From Pseudomonas fulva 12-X (GTDB lineage Bacteria; Pseudomonadota; Gammaproteobacteria; Pseudomonadales; Pseudomonadaceae), in assembly GCF_000213805.1 (NCBI RefSeq), contig NC_015556.1:744001-808000 (forward strand): 64,000 nucleotides of DNA. The letters run 5' to 3'. Numbering within the stretch: position 1 is the first letter of the stretch; each line of letters opens with the position of its first letter. Positions 45,762 to 53,823 of the stretch are shown one piece after another. Both the position numbers and the translations under genes were made by a program. The notes under the pieces are model-generated. The model was not told the DNA's origin and made no database searches. It saw only the letters and a list, made by a program, of their open reading frames with translations.

Positions 45762-46925
45762 ATGTCGATCAAGGTCGAAGACTACTACCCACGCGAAACC
45801 TTCAACAAAATGAAGGCGTTCGCCGACCAGCAGGAAACCCCGTTCGTGGTGATCGACACCGCGATCATCAGCCAGGCCTACGACGACCTGCGCGCCGGTT
45901 TCGAATTCGCCAAGGTGTACTACGCCGTCAAGGCCAACCCGGCCATCGAGATCATCGAGCTGCTGCGCGACAAGGGCTCGAACTTCGACATCGCTTCGAT
46001 CTACGAGCTCGACAAAGTGATGTCCGCCGGCGTCGGCCCGGAGCGCATCAGCTACGGCAACACCATCAAGAAAGCCCGCGACGTTCGCTACTTCTATGAG
46101 AAGGGCGTGCGCCTGTTCGCCACCGACTCCGAAGCCGACCTGCGCAACATCGCCAAGGCGGCGCCGGGCTCGAAGATCTACGTGCGCATCCTCACCGAAG
46201 GCTCGACCTCAGCCGACTGGCCGCTGTCGCGCAAATTCGGCTGCCAGCCGGACATGGCCCTGGATCTGTTGATTCTCGCCAAGCAGCTCGGCCTGGTTCC
46301 GTACGGTATTTCCTTCCACGTCGGCTCGCAGCAGCGCGACATCGACGTGTGGGATGCGGCCATCGCCAAGGTCAAGGTGATCTTCGAGCGTCTGAAAGAA
46401 GAAGACGGCATCGAGCTTAAGATGATCAACATGGGTGGCGGCTTCCCGGCCAACTACATCACTCGCACCAACAGCCTGGAAACCTACGCCGAGGAAATCA
46501 TCCGCTTCCTCAAGGAAGACTTCGGCGACGAGTTGCCGGAAATCATCCTCGAGCCGGGCCGTTCGCTGATCGCCAACGCCGGCGTGCTGGTCAGTGAAGT
46601 GGTGCTGGTGGCGCGCAAGTCGCGCACCGCCGTCGAGCGTTGGGTGTACACCGACGTGGGCAAGTTCAGCGGCCTGATCGAAACCATGGACGAGTCCATC
46701 AAGTTCCCGATCTGGACCGAGAAGAAGGGCGAGATGGAAGAGGTGGTGATCGCAGGTCCCACCTGCGACAGCGCCGACATCATGTACGAGCACTACAAGT
46801 ACGGCCTGCCCCTGAACCTGGCCAGCGGCGACCGCCTGTACTGGTTCTCCACCGGTGCCTACACCACCAGCTACAGCGCGGTGGAATTCAACGGCTTCCC
46901 GCCGCTGAAAGCCTTCTACCTGTAA
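45762..46925 (+). CDS. speC: Ornithine decarboxylase (short, fold-type III)
   Basis: Makes putrescine from ornithine. 387 residues, the short eukaryote-like alanine-racemase-fold class rather than the large E. coli SpeC. Lys57 in VYYAVKANP binds PLP; the GGGFPA glycine loop, EPGRSLIA, and active-site Cys335 in GPTCDSAD are all conserved, and the YSAVEFNGF motif ends the protein. The ATG at 45762 (MSIKVEDYYP) is preceded by GGAG. It is probably monocistronic, ending at the terminator at 46945. Polyamine catabolism genes 15-25 kb upstream form the opposing pathway. Confidence 0.96.
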   Translation: MSIKVEDYYPRETFNKMKAFADQQETPFVVIDTAIISQAYDDLRAGFEFAKVYYAVKANPAIEIIELLRDKGSNFDIASIYELDKVMSAGVGPERISYGNTIKKARDVRYFYEKGVRLFATDSEADLRNIAKAAPGSKIYVRILTEGSTSADWPLSRKFGCQPDMALDLLILAKQLGLVPYGISFHVGSQQRDIDVWDAAIAKVKVIFERLKEEDGIELKMINMGGGFPANYITRTNSLETYAEEIIRFLKEDFGDELPEIILEPGRSLIANAGVLVSEVVLVARKSRTAVERWVYTDVGKFSGLIETMDESIKFPIWTEKKGEMEEVVIAGPTCDSADIMYEHYKYGLPLNLASGDRLYWFSTGAYTTSYSAVEFNGFPPLKAFYL

Positions 46926-46944
46926 GCCTCGCTGCACCGCCAGG

Positions 46945-46970
46945 CGCCCGCACCCGTTGCGGGCGTTTTG
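46945..46970 (+). terminator. Rho-independent terminator after speC
   Basis: Stem CGCCCGCA (46945-46952) / TGCGGGCG (46958-46965), loop CCCGT, followed by TTTTG. Confidence 0.85.
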
Positions 46971-47058
46971 CTTTGCGCCTGTCGGTATTGCGCCTTGCCA
47001 GCGGGAAGTGGGCGGCGCGAGAATGCAGACAACTCTCCGCGGTATTTAAGGATCCCCG

Positions 47059-49527
47059 ATGCCCGATCCCGTTGCAGCCGGCCTGCGCCTGGCGCCCGAT
47101 GCACTCACCCGTCCCTTCTCGCCCAAGCAGTTCGCCTTCACCACCACCGATGACCTGGAACCCTTCCGTGGCGTGCTCGGCCAGGAGCGCGCCGTGCAGG
47201 CCCTGCAGTTCGGCGTGGCCATGCCGCGCCCCGGCTACAACGTGTTCGTCATGGGCGAGCCGGGCACCGGCCGCTTCTCGTTCGTCAAACGCTATCTGCA
47301 GGCCGAGGGCAAGCGCCTGGAGACGCCGCCGGACCGGGTCTACGTCAACCACTTCGACGAGCCCCGCGAGCCGCGCGCGGTGGAGCTGGCGCCCGGCACG
47401 GCCAGCGAATTCATCGCCGACATCAACGCACTGATCGACAACCTGCTGGCAACCTTCCCGGCGGTGTTCGAACACCCGTCGTTCCAGCAGAAGAAGAGCG
47501 CCATCGACCGCGCCTTCAACAAGCGCTACGACCAGGCCCTGGACGTCATCGAGCGTTTGTCCCTGGAGCGTGGTATCGCCCTGTACCGCGACAGCACCAA
47601 CATCGCCTTCACGCCGATGCTGGACGGCAAGGCGCTGGACGAGGCCGAATTCGCCCAACTGCCGGAAACCGAGCGGGAGCGCTTCCACGCCGACATCGCC
47701 GCCCTGGAGGAGCGTCTTAACGAGGAGCTGGCCAGCCTGCCGCAGTGGAAGCGCGAGTCCAGCAATCAGTTGCGTCAGCTCAATGAGGAAACCATCACCG
47801 TCGCTCTGCAGCCGCTTTTGGCGCCGCTGTCGGAGAAGTACGCCGAGAACGCCGGCGTATGCGCCTACCTGCAGGCCATGCAGGTGGATCTGCTGAAAAG
47901 CGTGATCGATCTGCTGATCGAGGTGGAAAAACCGGACGCCCAGACCCGCAAGCTGCTCGAAGAGCTGTACTGCCCGAGCCTGATCGTCGGCCATCACGTC
48001 GATGGCGGCGCGCCGGTGGTGTTCGAGCCACACCCGACCTACGACAACCTGTTCGGCCGCATCGAGTACAACACCGACCAGGGCGCGCTCTATACCAGCT
48101 ACCGCCAGCTGCGTCCCGGTGCGCTGCACCGCGCCAATGGCGGTTTCCTGATCCTCGAGGCGGAGAAGTTTCTCAGCGAGCCGTTCGTGTGGGAGGCGCT
48201 CAAGCGCGCCCTGCAGTCGCGCAAATTGAAGATGGAATCGCCGCTGGCTGACCTGGGCCGCATCGCCACCGTGACCCTCAATCCGGAAACCGTGCCGCTG
48301 CAGCTCAAGGTGGTGATCATCGGCTCGCGTCAGCTGTACTACGCGCTGCAGGATGCCGATCCGGACTTCCAGGAGATGTTCCGGGTGCTGGTCGACTTCG
48401 ACGAGGACATCCCCCTGGCCGACGACAGCCTGGAGCAGTTCGCCCAGCTGATGAAAACCCGCACCACCGAGGAAGGCATGGCACCGCTCACCGCTGCCGC
48501 GGTCGCCCGTCTGGCCACCTACAGTGCGCGCCTGGCCGAACACCAGGGGCGTTTGTCGGCGCGCATCGGCGACCTGTTCCAGCTGGTCAGCGAGGCGGAC
48601 TTCATTCGCAACCTGGCTGGCGAGGCGGTCACCGACGCCGACCATATCGAGCGTGCGCTCAAGGCCAAGGCCACCCGCACCGGGCGCGTCTCGGCGCGGA
48701 TCATCGACGACATGCTCGCAGGCATCATCCTCATCGACACCGTTGGCGCGGCCATCGGCAAGTGCAACGGCCTGACCGTGCTGGAAGTGGGCGACTCGGC
48801 GTTCGGCGTGCCGGCGCGCATCTCCGCCACCGTTTATCCGGGCGGCTCGGGCATCGTCGACATCGAGCGCGAGGTCAATCTTGGCCAGCCGATCCACTCC
48901 AAGGGCGTGATGATCCTCACTGGTTTCCTGGGTAGCCGCTACGCCCAGGAATTCCCCCTGGAAATCTCGGCGAGCATTGCCCTGGAGCAGTCCTACGGCT
49001 ACGTCGATGGCGACAGCGCCTCGCTCGGCGAGGTGTGCACGCTGATCTCGGCGCTGTCGCGCACGCCGCTCAAGCAGTGCTTCGCCATCACCGGGTCGAT
49101 CAACCAGTTCGGTGAGGTGCAGGCGGTCGGCGGCGTCAACGAGAAGATCGAAGGCTTCTTCCGTCTCTGCGAGGCCCGCGGCCTGACCGGTGAGCAGGGC
49201 GCGATCATCCCGCACTCCAACGTCTCCACCCTGATGCTCGACGAGCGGGTGCTGCAGGCCGTGCGCGCCGGGCAGTTCCATGTCTACTCCGTGCGCCATG
49301 TCGACGAGGCGCTGAGCCTGCTGGTCGGCGAGGATGCCGGCACGCCAGACGACAAGGGCCACTTCCCCAAAGGCAGCGTGAACGCGAGGGTGGTCGAACG
49401 CCTGCGCGAGATCGCCGAGATCGGCATGGGCGAGGAAGACAAGCCCGAGCAGGCCAAGGAAGCGCTCACCGCCGCGCTGCCGGAAAAGCCAAAGAAACCG
49501 AGGGCCAAGAAGCCAGCGCCGGAGTAG
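47059..49527 (+). CDS. Lon-family protease with AAA-like domain (PA4576-type)
   Basis: ATP-dependent-protease-like protein, 822 residues. The N-terminal AAA-type region has MGEPGTGRFSF at 65-74 where a Walker A motif would be, but Lys is replaced by Arg72. A coiled/helical insertion (about 150-300) precedes the AAA lid, and the C-terminal Lon protease domain carries the catalytic dyad Ser653 (DGDSASLGE) and Lys696 (GVNEKIEGF). The tail is Lys/Pro-rich. This domain set matches LonB/LonC-like proteins annotated as Lon-related proteases in many proteobacteria. ATP use is doubtful because of the altered P-loop. It is not the main Lon. Confidence 0.88.
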   Translation: MPDPVAAGLRLAPDALTRPFSPKQFAFTTTDDLEPFRGVLGQERAVQALQFGVAMPRPGYNVFVMGEPGTGRFSFVKRYLQAEGKRLETPPDRVYVNHFDEPREPRAVELAPGTASEFIADINALIDNLLATFPAVFEHPSFQQKKSAIDRAFNKRYDQALDVIERLSLERGIALYRDSTNIAFTPMLDGKALDEAEFAQLPETERERFHADIAALEERLNEELASLPQWKRESSNQLRQLNEETITVALQPLLAPLSEKYAENAGVCAYLQAMQVDLLKSVIDLLIEVEKPDAQTRKLLEELYCPSLIVGHHVDGGAPVVFEPHPTYDNLFGRIEYNTDQGALYTSYRQLRPGALHRANGGFLILEAEKFLSEPFVWEALKRALQSRKLKMESPLADLGRIATVTLNPETVPLQLKVVIIGSRQLYYALQDADPDFQEMFRVLVDFDEDIPLADDSLEQFAQLMKTRTTEEGMAPLTAAAVARLATYSARLAEHQGRLSARIGDLFQLVSEADFIRNLAGEAVTDADHIERALKAKATRTGRVSARIIDDMLAGIILIDTVGAAIGKCNGLTVLEVGDSAFGVPARISATVYPGGSGIVDIEREVNLGQPIHSKGVMILTGFLGSRYAQEFPLEISASIALEQSYGYVDGDSASLGEVCTLISALSRTPLKQCFAITGSINQFGEVQAVGGVNEKIEGFFRLCEARGLTGEQGAIIPHSNVSTLMLDERVLQAVRAGQFHVYSVRHVDEALSLLVGEDAGTPDDKGHFPKGSVNARVVERLREIAEIGMGEEDKPEQAKEALTAALPEKPKKPRAKKPAPE

Positions 49528-49618
49528 GGCGCCCGGGCGGGCTGATCACTCGCTGATCGGCTCGCCTGCCACCGTTCAGTAGGCGGCATGGCGTCTCTTG
49601 CGCACCTGTCATGCACAA

Positions 49619-49645
49619 GGTTATCCACAGCTTCTGTGTATAACC
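49619..49645. other. Inverted pair of DnaA boxes
   Basis: GGTTATCCACAG (49619-49630) and CTGTGTATAACC (49634-49645) form an inverted repeat with one mismatch. TTATCCACA (49621-49629) is the perfect DnaA box; TGTGTATAA (49635-49643) is the reverse of TTATACACA, which also fits TTATnCACA. It lies 64-90 bp before the small gene at 49709. Confidence 0.65.
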
Positions 49646-49708
49646 CCGCCTTTGCCAGCGGGCGCTACAGGTGTAGGCTGCAGGTCTGTCTTTGCGAGGA
49701 TCGCCGCG

Positions 49709-50050
49709 ATGTCGCGTAGCCTCTGCCTGACCCGTGATTGCCTCGGCGTGACCATGCGCATCGAGTGCATGGCGCTGCCCCTGGCGGGTGATCAGGGCCT
49801 GTGGACGCTGATCTGCGTCGCCGGCCTGACTGCCCGCCAACCCTCCGCCGTCAAGGCGCAAGGCCCATTCCACGGGCCTCAGGTGGTCGAACGCCTGCTC
49901 GACGATATCGCCGAAAGCCTCGCCGCCCAGGGTTACTGCCCTTGCCGTGAACCGTTGATCTGGCGTCTGCACGCCCAGGCCCAGCTGCGCCGCTTGAATG
50001 GTAGCCATGGCGCGGCGCGCCCTGTTTCGCTGTCCTGGCCGGAGAGCTGA
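49709..50050 (+). CDS. Hypothetical protein (PA4575-like)
   Basis: A 113-residue protein without recognised domain. Features visible: a Cys in CLTRDCLGVTM, repeated hydrophobic-Leu stretches, and ICVAGLTARQP in the middle, with REPLIWRLHAQAQLRRL near the end. No signal peptide or clear membrane helix. The ATG at 49709 has a strong GCGAGGA site nine bases upstream. It is bracketed by DnaA boxes (before and after). PAO1 has a similarly sized gene at the same place, from memory. Function unknown. Confidence 0.65.
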   Translation: MSRSLCLTRDCLGVTMRIECMALPLAGDQGLWTLICVAGLTARQPSAVKAQGPFHGPQVVERLLDDIAESLAAQGYCPCREPLIWRLHAQAQLRRLNGSHGAARPVSLSWPES

Positions 50051-50116
50051 GCCAGCAATGGCGAGCGGCACGTGGACCGACCGGCCAGTCAGCCTTGCGA
50101 CATACGGCAGGAAATC

Positions 50117-50125
50117 TTATCCACA
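50117..50125 (+). other. Third DnaA box (TTATCCACA)
   Basis: A perfect TTATCCACA, 67 bp after the small hypothetical gene and about 490 bp from the inverted pair at 49619-49645. Confidence 0.6.
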
Positions 50126-50174
50126 ATCATCGATAAGCTTCGTGCTGGGCCATATTCAGGCCATCTGCCGCGGC

Positions 50175-50202
50175 TTGCCTGTGCTTGAGCGCTGGGTATA
50201 CT
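50175..50202 (+). promoter_or_regulatory. Sigma70-type promoter of the UPF0114 gene
   Basis: TTGCCT (50175-50180), 16-bp spacer, TATACT (50197-50202), 30 bp before the ATG at 50233. Confidence 0.65.
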
Positions 50203-50232
50203 CGCTCGCCTGTTCACCACCTGTGAGAGCCC

Positions 50233-50721
50233 ATGGAACGCTTTATCGAGAACGCGATGTACGCATCGCGCTGGCTGCTGGCCCCCATCTATTTCGGTCT
50301 TTCGCTGGGCCTGCTGGCACTGGCCCTGAAGTTCTTCCAGGAAATCTTCCACATTCTGCCCGGCATCTTCAGCATGGCCGAGGCGGACCTGATCCTGGTG
50401 CTGCTGTCGCTGGTCGACATGGCCCTGGTCGGCGGCCTGCTGGTGATGGTGATGATGTCCGGCTACGAGAATTTCGTTTCCCAGCTGGATATCGACGACA
50501 GCAAGGAAAAGCTCGCCTGGCTCGGCAAGATGGATTCCAGCTCGCTGAAGATGAAGGTCGCGGCGTCCATCGTGGCGATCTCCTCGATCCATCTGCTGCG
50601 GGTGTTCATGGACGCGCGCAACCATGATCCCGAGCACCTGAAGTGGTACGTGATCATCCACATGACCTTCGTTGTCTCGGCTTTCGCCATGGGTTACCTG
50701 GACAAGCTGACCAAGCACTGA
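50233..50721 (+). CDS. UPF0114/YqhA family membrane protein
   Basis: Integral membrane protein of 162 residues with four hydrophobic helices (about 13-35, 50-75, 105-125, 133-152). The family signature [22 protein letters not shown] and the conserved [11 protein letters not shown] after helix two are present. The physiological role of UPF0114 is not known; distant similarity to small membrane channels has been suggested for the family. A good promoter precedes it and a rho-independent terminator follows, so it is transcribed alone. Confidence 0.9.
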   Translation: MERFIENAMYASRWLLAPIYFGLSLGLLALALKFFQEIFHILPGIFSMAEADLILVLLSLVDMALVGGLLVMVMMSGYENFVSQLDIDDSKEKLAWLGKMDSSSLKMKVAASIVAISSIHLLRVFMDARNHDPEHLKWYVIIHMTFVVSAFAMGYLDKLTKH

Positions 50722-50738
50722 GTCCGGCATCCTGTGAG

Positions 50739-50773
50739 CGCCCGGCCTTCCATGGTGAACGCCGGGCGTTTTG
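50739..50773 (+). terminator. Rho-independent terminator after the UPF0114 gene
   Basis: CGCCCGGC (50739-50746) and GCCGGGCG (50761-50768) form the stem, followed by TTTTG. The T-run merges with the -35 of the next promoter. Confidence 0.8.
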
Positions 50774-50800
50774 TTATCGGCGCAGTGACAATCGTATAGT
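50771..50800 (+). promoter_or_regulatory. Sigma70-type promoter of the gene at 50828
   Basis: TTGTTA (50771-50776), 18-bp spacer, TATAGT (50795-50800), 28 bp before the ATG. Confidence 0.65.
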
Positions 50801-50827
50801 GGTGCTTCTTGCCTGCGAGGACATGCC

Positions 50828-51133
50828 ATGACTCTGCCCGAATTGCTGCGCGCGGCTCGCGAGGGCGCGGTGAGCGAACTCGAACTGATCTCTCTGGAAG
50901 GCGGCATCTACCTGCTGCAGATACTCGGCGCCGAGCAACGCGCCTACCTGCGCGACGAAGCGGGGCGTAATCTGCACCTGCGCTCGGTGGAACATGCTCG
51001 TGACCTGCTCGAAGAGCTGCCGGACGTGCCGCTGTTTCTGGTACATGCCTCGGCCTACGACGAGATGTGCGGCTTGCCGAGCGGCACCCGCGACGCCCTG
51101 CGTGTGCCGGTCGGCCTGCGCAGCCGCTGGTAA
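50828..51133 (+). CDS. Small conserved protein (DUF6482-like)
   Basis: A 101-residue soluble protein. The alternating beta pattern SELELISLEGGIYLLQILGAEQRAYLRDEAGRNLHLRSVEHARDLLEEL and the closing SGTRDALRVPVGLR are typical of a small Pseudomonas family I associate with DUF6482; I am not certain of the number. GCGAGGA is eight bases upstream of the ATG. It lies between UPF0114 and an FKBP gene as in PAO1. A mobile inverted-repeat element starts exactly after its TAA stop. Function unknown. Confidence 0.8.
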   Translation: MTLPELLRAAREGAVSELELISLEGGIYLLQILGAEQRAYLRDEAGRNLHLRSVEHARDLLEELPDVPLFLVHASAYDEMCGLPSGTRDALRVPVGLRSRW

Positions 51134-51274
51134 GAACCTGTTCACGATCTGCTGCGCGTCGGCCCTACGGCGTTAAAAAACAGGCTCAGAATGCTCATTT
51201 ACAGCACGTAAACTCCGCTTCCTCGCCTGTTTTTGCCTTGTATGGCTCTAGCTCGCTAGATCGTGAACAGGTTC
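51134..51274. repeat. 141-bp element with perfect 17-bp terminal inverted repeats (family A), flanked by TAA; abuts stop codon
   Basis: GAACCTGTTCACGATCT (51134-51150) and AGATCGTGAACAGGTTC (51258-51274) are perfect inverted repeats. TAA flanks both sides: 51131-51133 is the stop of the upstream gene, 51275-51277 the duplicate. Internal AAAAACAGGCTCAGAATGC, TCATTTACAGCACGTAAA, CGCCTGTTTTTG. This is the best preserved member of the family. Confidence 0.9.
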
Positions 51275-51343
51275 TAAGGCACGGGCGGCGGCTGGAACCG
51301 TGATAGGCTAGCCGGCCTTTTTTCTTGCTAGCGGAGCGGCGAC

Positions 51344-51961
51344 ATGTCCGAACTCGATCTTTCCACTGACGAAGCACGCGTCAGCTACGGCATTGGCCGT
51401 CAACTGGGTGGCCAGCTGCGCGACAACCCGCCGCCGGGCGTCAGCCTCGATGCCATTCTGGCTGGCCTGCGCGATGCTTTTGCCGGCCAGGAGAGCCGCG
51501 TCGGCGAGGCCGAACTGTCGGCCAGCTTCAAGGTGATCCGCGACGTCATGCAGGCTGAAGCCAAGGCCAAGGCCGAAGCGGCTGCCGGCGCTGGCCTGGC
51601 CTTCCTCGCCGAGAACGCCAAACGCGAAGGCGTCACCGTACTGGCCTCCGGCCTGCAGTACGAAGTGCTGACCGCGGGCGAGGGCGCCAAGCCGTCGCGT
51701 GACGACAGCGTGCGCACTCACTACCACGGCACCCTGATCGACGGCAGCGTGTTCGACAGCTCCTACGAGCGCGGCCAGCCGGCCGAATTCCCGGTTGGCG
51801 GCGTGATCGCCGGCTGGACCGAGGCCCTGCAACTGATGGGCACCGGCAGCAAATGGCGCCTGTACGTGCCGAGCGAGCTGGCCTACGGCGCCCAGGGCGT
51901 TGGCAGCATTCCGCCGCACAGTGTGCTGGTTTTCGATGTCGAGCTGCTCGACATCCTGTAA
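51344..51961 (+). CDS. fklB: FKBP-type peptidyl-prolyl isomerase (FklB-like)
   Basis: Folding catalyst of 205 residues. The N-terminal helical dimerisation domain (about 1-90; LSTDEARVSYGIGRQLGGQLRD...) resembles FkpA/FklB/Mip, followed by an FKBP domain (about 105-204) with VRTHYHGTLIDGSVFDSSYERGQPAEFPVGGVIAGWTEAL and YGAQGVGSIPPHSVLVFDVELL. There is no signal peptide, so it is cytoplasmic like FklB. TAGCGGAGC precedes the ATG. The main catalytic aromatic residues of FKBP12 seem to be kept. Confidence 0.94.
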   Translation: MSELDLSTDEARVSYGIGRQLGGQLRDNPPPGVSLDAILAGLRDAFAGQESRVGEAELSASFKVIRDVMQAEAKAKAEAAAGAGLAFLAENAKREGVTVLASGLQYEVLTAGEGAKPSRDDSVRTHYHGTLIDGSVFDSSYERGQPAEFPVGGVIAGWTEALQLMGTGSKWRLYVPSELAYGAQGVGSIPPHSVLVFDVELLDIL

Positions 51962-52075
51962 GCGCTAACGCTCCGGCCCTGGGGCGTTAAGAGCTCCCAG
52001 GGCTTTAGAGGCTGTTCAAAGTCTTTAAACCCAGGTTCGTCGATTTTGACAGCCAACTGGCAGGAGCGGCCATTT

Positions 52076-52151
52076 GTAGGGTGGACGACGCTTCATCCCT
52101 CCACCGCTCCGTGACCGCAACGGTGGATGAAAGGAGCGTCATCCACCCTAC
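52076..52151. repeat. 76-bp palindromic repeat, GTAGGGTGGAC family, copy 2
   Basis: Same length as 1854-1929 and near-identical at the ends (GTAGGGTGGACGACGCTT; AGCGTCATCCACCCTAC); the centre varies with complementary changes. It lies between convergent fklB and the small iron-type gene. Confidence 0.8.
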
Positions 52152-52178
52152 GTAACTCGCTAGCCTTTGGATTCGGCT

Positions 52179-52412
52179 TCAATTTGCCGGGCGCAATGCC
52201 CGGGCATAGCAGTACAGGAACAGGCTGCGCACCAGTTCCTTAAGGATCAGCGGCTCGCTAGAGCTCAGTTCATGCAGATCCAGGTCACCCTGTTTACGCA
52301 GCTCGTCCAGCGCCTCCTCTTCGAGTACGGCACAGACCTCGCCGGTCTCGCGATGCAGGATGCGCAGGTAGGGATGAGGGCGGTCCAGCCAGGCGTCGAT
52401 TAGATAGGTCAT
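52179..52412 (-). CDS. Small protein, probably iron-regulated (PA4570-like)
   Basis: A 77-residue protein with no known domain. It starts MTYLIDAWLDRPHPYLRILHRETGEVCAVLEEEAL and ends with a helical LKELVRSLFLYCYARALR segment. Its PAO1 counterpart (PA4570, from memory) is repeatedly reported as induced by iron starvation. A Fur-box-like AT-rich sequence is 31-49 bp upstream of the ATG, and AGGGAG stands seven bases before the start. Identification as an iron-response gene rests on that site and on synteny. Confidence 0.75.
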   Translation of the reverse strand: MTYLIDAWLDRPHPYLRILHRETGEVCAVLEEEALDELRKQGDLDLHELSSSEPLILKELVRSLFLYCYARALRPAN

Positions 52413-52442
52413 GCTCGCATCTCCCTGAGTGATTGGTAGATA

Positions 52443-52461
52443 TGAGAATAATTCTTATTAC
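52443..52461 (-). promoter_or_regulatory. Candidate Fur box
   Basis: TGAGAATAATTCTTATTA in a GC-rich background resembles the GATAATGATAATCATTATC consensus, with the palindromic core AGAATAATTCT. It lies in the promoter position of the small gene at 52412 (transcribed leftwards). Confidence 0.6.
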
Positions 52462-52531
52462 GTTAATAGCAAGTATTAATCGCGCCGCTCGTCGACAGCA
52501 CGTGCTGACGGGGTGAGAAAGCGGCGGGCAT

Positions 52532-52560
52532 AAAAAAGCCCGTCGCGGGGACGGGCTTCT
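52532..52560 (-). terminator. Rho-independent terminator of ispB
   Basis: Read on the minus strand: AAGCCCGTCCCCGCGACGGGCTTTTTT, with stem GCCCGTC/GACGGGC and six T residues. It lies 22 bp after the ispB stop. Confidence 0.9.
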
Positions 52561-52581
52561 TGTGATGCGGTGTCTGAGTGA

Positions 52582-53559
52582 TCAGTGCGTGCGGGCTACG
52601 GCGAAGTGGCTCAGCTCGACCAAGGCGTCACGGTAGACGCTGGCCGGCAGCACTTCCAGGCAGGCGATGGCGCGTTCGGCGTACTGGCGTGCCTGATTGG
52701 CGGTGTAGTCCAGAGCGCCGGCGGCCTGCACGGCTTCGCGGATGCTTTCCAGGTCTTCCAGGCCACCTTTCTGAATCGCCTTGCGCACCAGAGCAGCCTG
52801 CTCGGCGCTGCCTTCGCGCATGGTGTAGATCAGCGGCAGGGTAGGTTTGCCTTCGGCCAGGTCGTCGCCGACGTTCTTGCCCAGGGTGGCGGCGTCGCCC
52901 TTGTAGTCGAGCAGATCATCGACCAGCTGGAAGGCAACACCCAGGTGGTCACCGAACAGGCGCAGCGCTTCGTTCTGCTCGGCGCTCGCTTCGGCAAGGG
53001 CCGCGGCGCTCTGGGTCGAGGCCTCGAAGAGCATGGCGGTCTTGGCGCGGATGACTTCCATGTAGGTTTCTTCGCTCGTGCTGGCGTCGCGGATCTTCGA
53101 CAGCTGCAGCACTTCGCCTTCGGCGATCACCCGGGTGGCTTTGGAGAGAATCCGCATCACCGGCATCGAGCCGAGTTCGACCATCATTTCGAACGAGCGC
53201 GAATAAAGGAAGTCGCCGACCAGCACGCTCGGCGCGTTGCCCCACTGGGCATTGGCGGTGCTGCGGCCACGGCGCATGTCGGACATGTCGACCACGTCGT
53301 CATGCAGCAGGGTGGCGGTGTGCAGGAATTCGATGGTGGCGGCCAGCAGGCGCAGACGTTCGTCGGTCAGGCCCAGCGCCTTGCCGCTGAGCAGTACCAG
53401 CAGCGGACGCAGGCGTTTGCCGCCGGCGGAGATGATGTAGTCGCCGATCTTCTCGACCAGCGGGACGCGGGACACCACTTGCTGACGGATAATGCCGTCA
53501 ACAGCGGCGAAATCATCCGCTACCACACTGTAGAAAGTCTGAGGTTGCATCAGCGACAT
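52582..53559 (-). CDS. ispB: Octaprenyl/nonaprenyl diphosphate synthase
   Basis: Makes the side chain of ubiquinone. 325 residues, all-helical trans-prenyltransferase fold with both aspartate motifs, [15 protein letters not shown] (first DDxxD) and [11 protein letters not shown] (second), plus [18 protein letters not shown]. The ATG at 53559 has AAGGAG five bases upstream; starting at the third Met-codon (53550) would give the P. aeruginosa-like length of 322. It is divergent from rplU-rpmA, a common arrangement in gammaproteobacteria. Product length (C40 or C45) is not determined. Confidence 0.96.
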   Translation of the reverse strand: MSLMQPQTFYSVVADDFAAVDGIIRQQVVSRVPLVEKIGDYIISAGGKRLRPLLVLLSGKALGLTDERLRLLAATIEFLHTATLLHDDVVDMSDMRRGRSTANAQWGNAPSVLVGDFLYSRSFEMMVELGSMPVMRILSKATRVIAEGEVLQLSKIRDASTSEETYMEVIRAKTAMLFEASTQSAAALAEASAEQNEALRLFGDHLGVAFQLVDDLLDYKGDAATLGKNVGDDLAEGKPTLPLIYTMREGSAEQAALVRKAIQKGGLEDLESIREAVQAAGALDYTANQARQYAERAIACLEVLPASVYRDALVELSHFAVARTH

Positions 53560-53657
53560 AAGCTCCTTGGACAGGCACTATCGGCCTTAATAGGCCCTAG
53601 TTTGCGCGGCATGCTAGGGGGCAGGGTGGGGGCTGTCAAGGCGATGGCAGGCGGCGC

Positions 53658-53686
53658 TTGCGCTGCCGGAGAGGCTTGCGTACAAT
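53658..53686 (+). promoter_or_regulatory. Sigma70-type promoter of rplU-rpmA
   Basis: TTGCGC (53658-53663), 17-bp spacer, TACAAT (53681-53686). It gives a leader of about 130 nt before the rplU ATG at 53824. Confidence 0.7.
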
Positions 53687-53823
53687 CGCGCACCCTGAAC
53701 TTCCCCCTGGGTATTTCCCTGCCTTACGCAATTGCACGGGTGTCCATCCGGCCCCGAGCAGCCATGCCAGCCAACAGTTATTCCTATAAAGCGCTGGGTG
53801 AGCAGGATCAACGGAGATTTACC

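Noticed and set aside
49619..50125. DnaA boxes as a replication origin
   Set aside because: No dnaA, dnaN, gyrB, AT-rich unwinding region or partition genes are near; only three boxes are visible.
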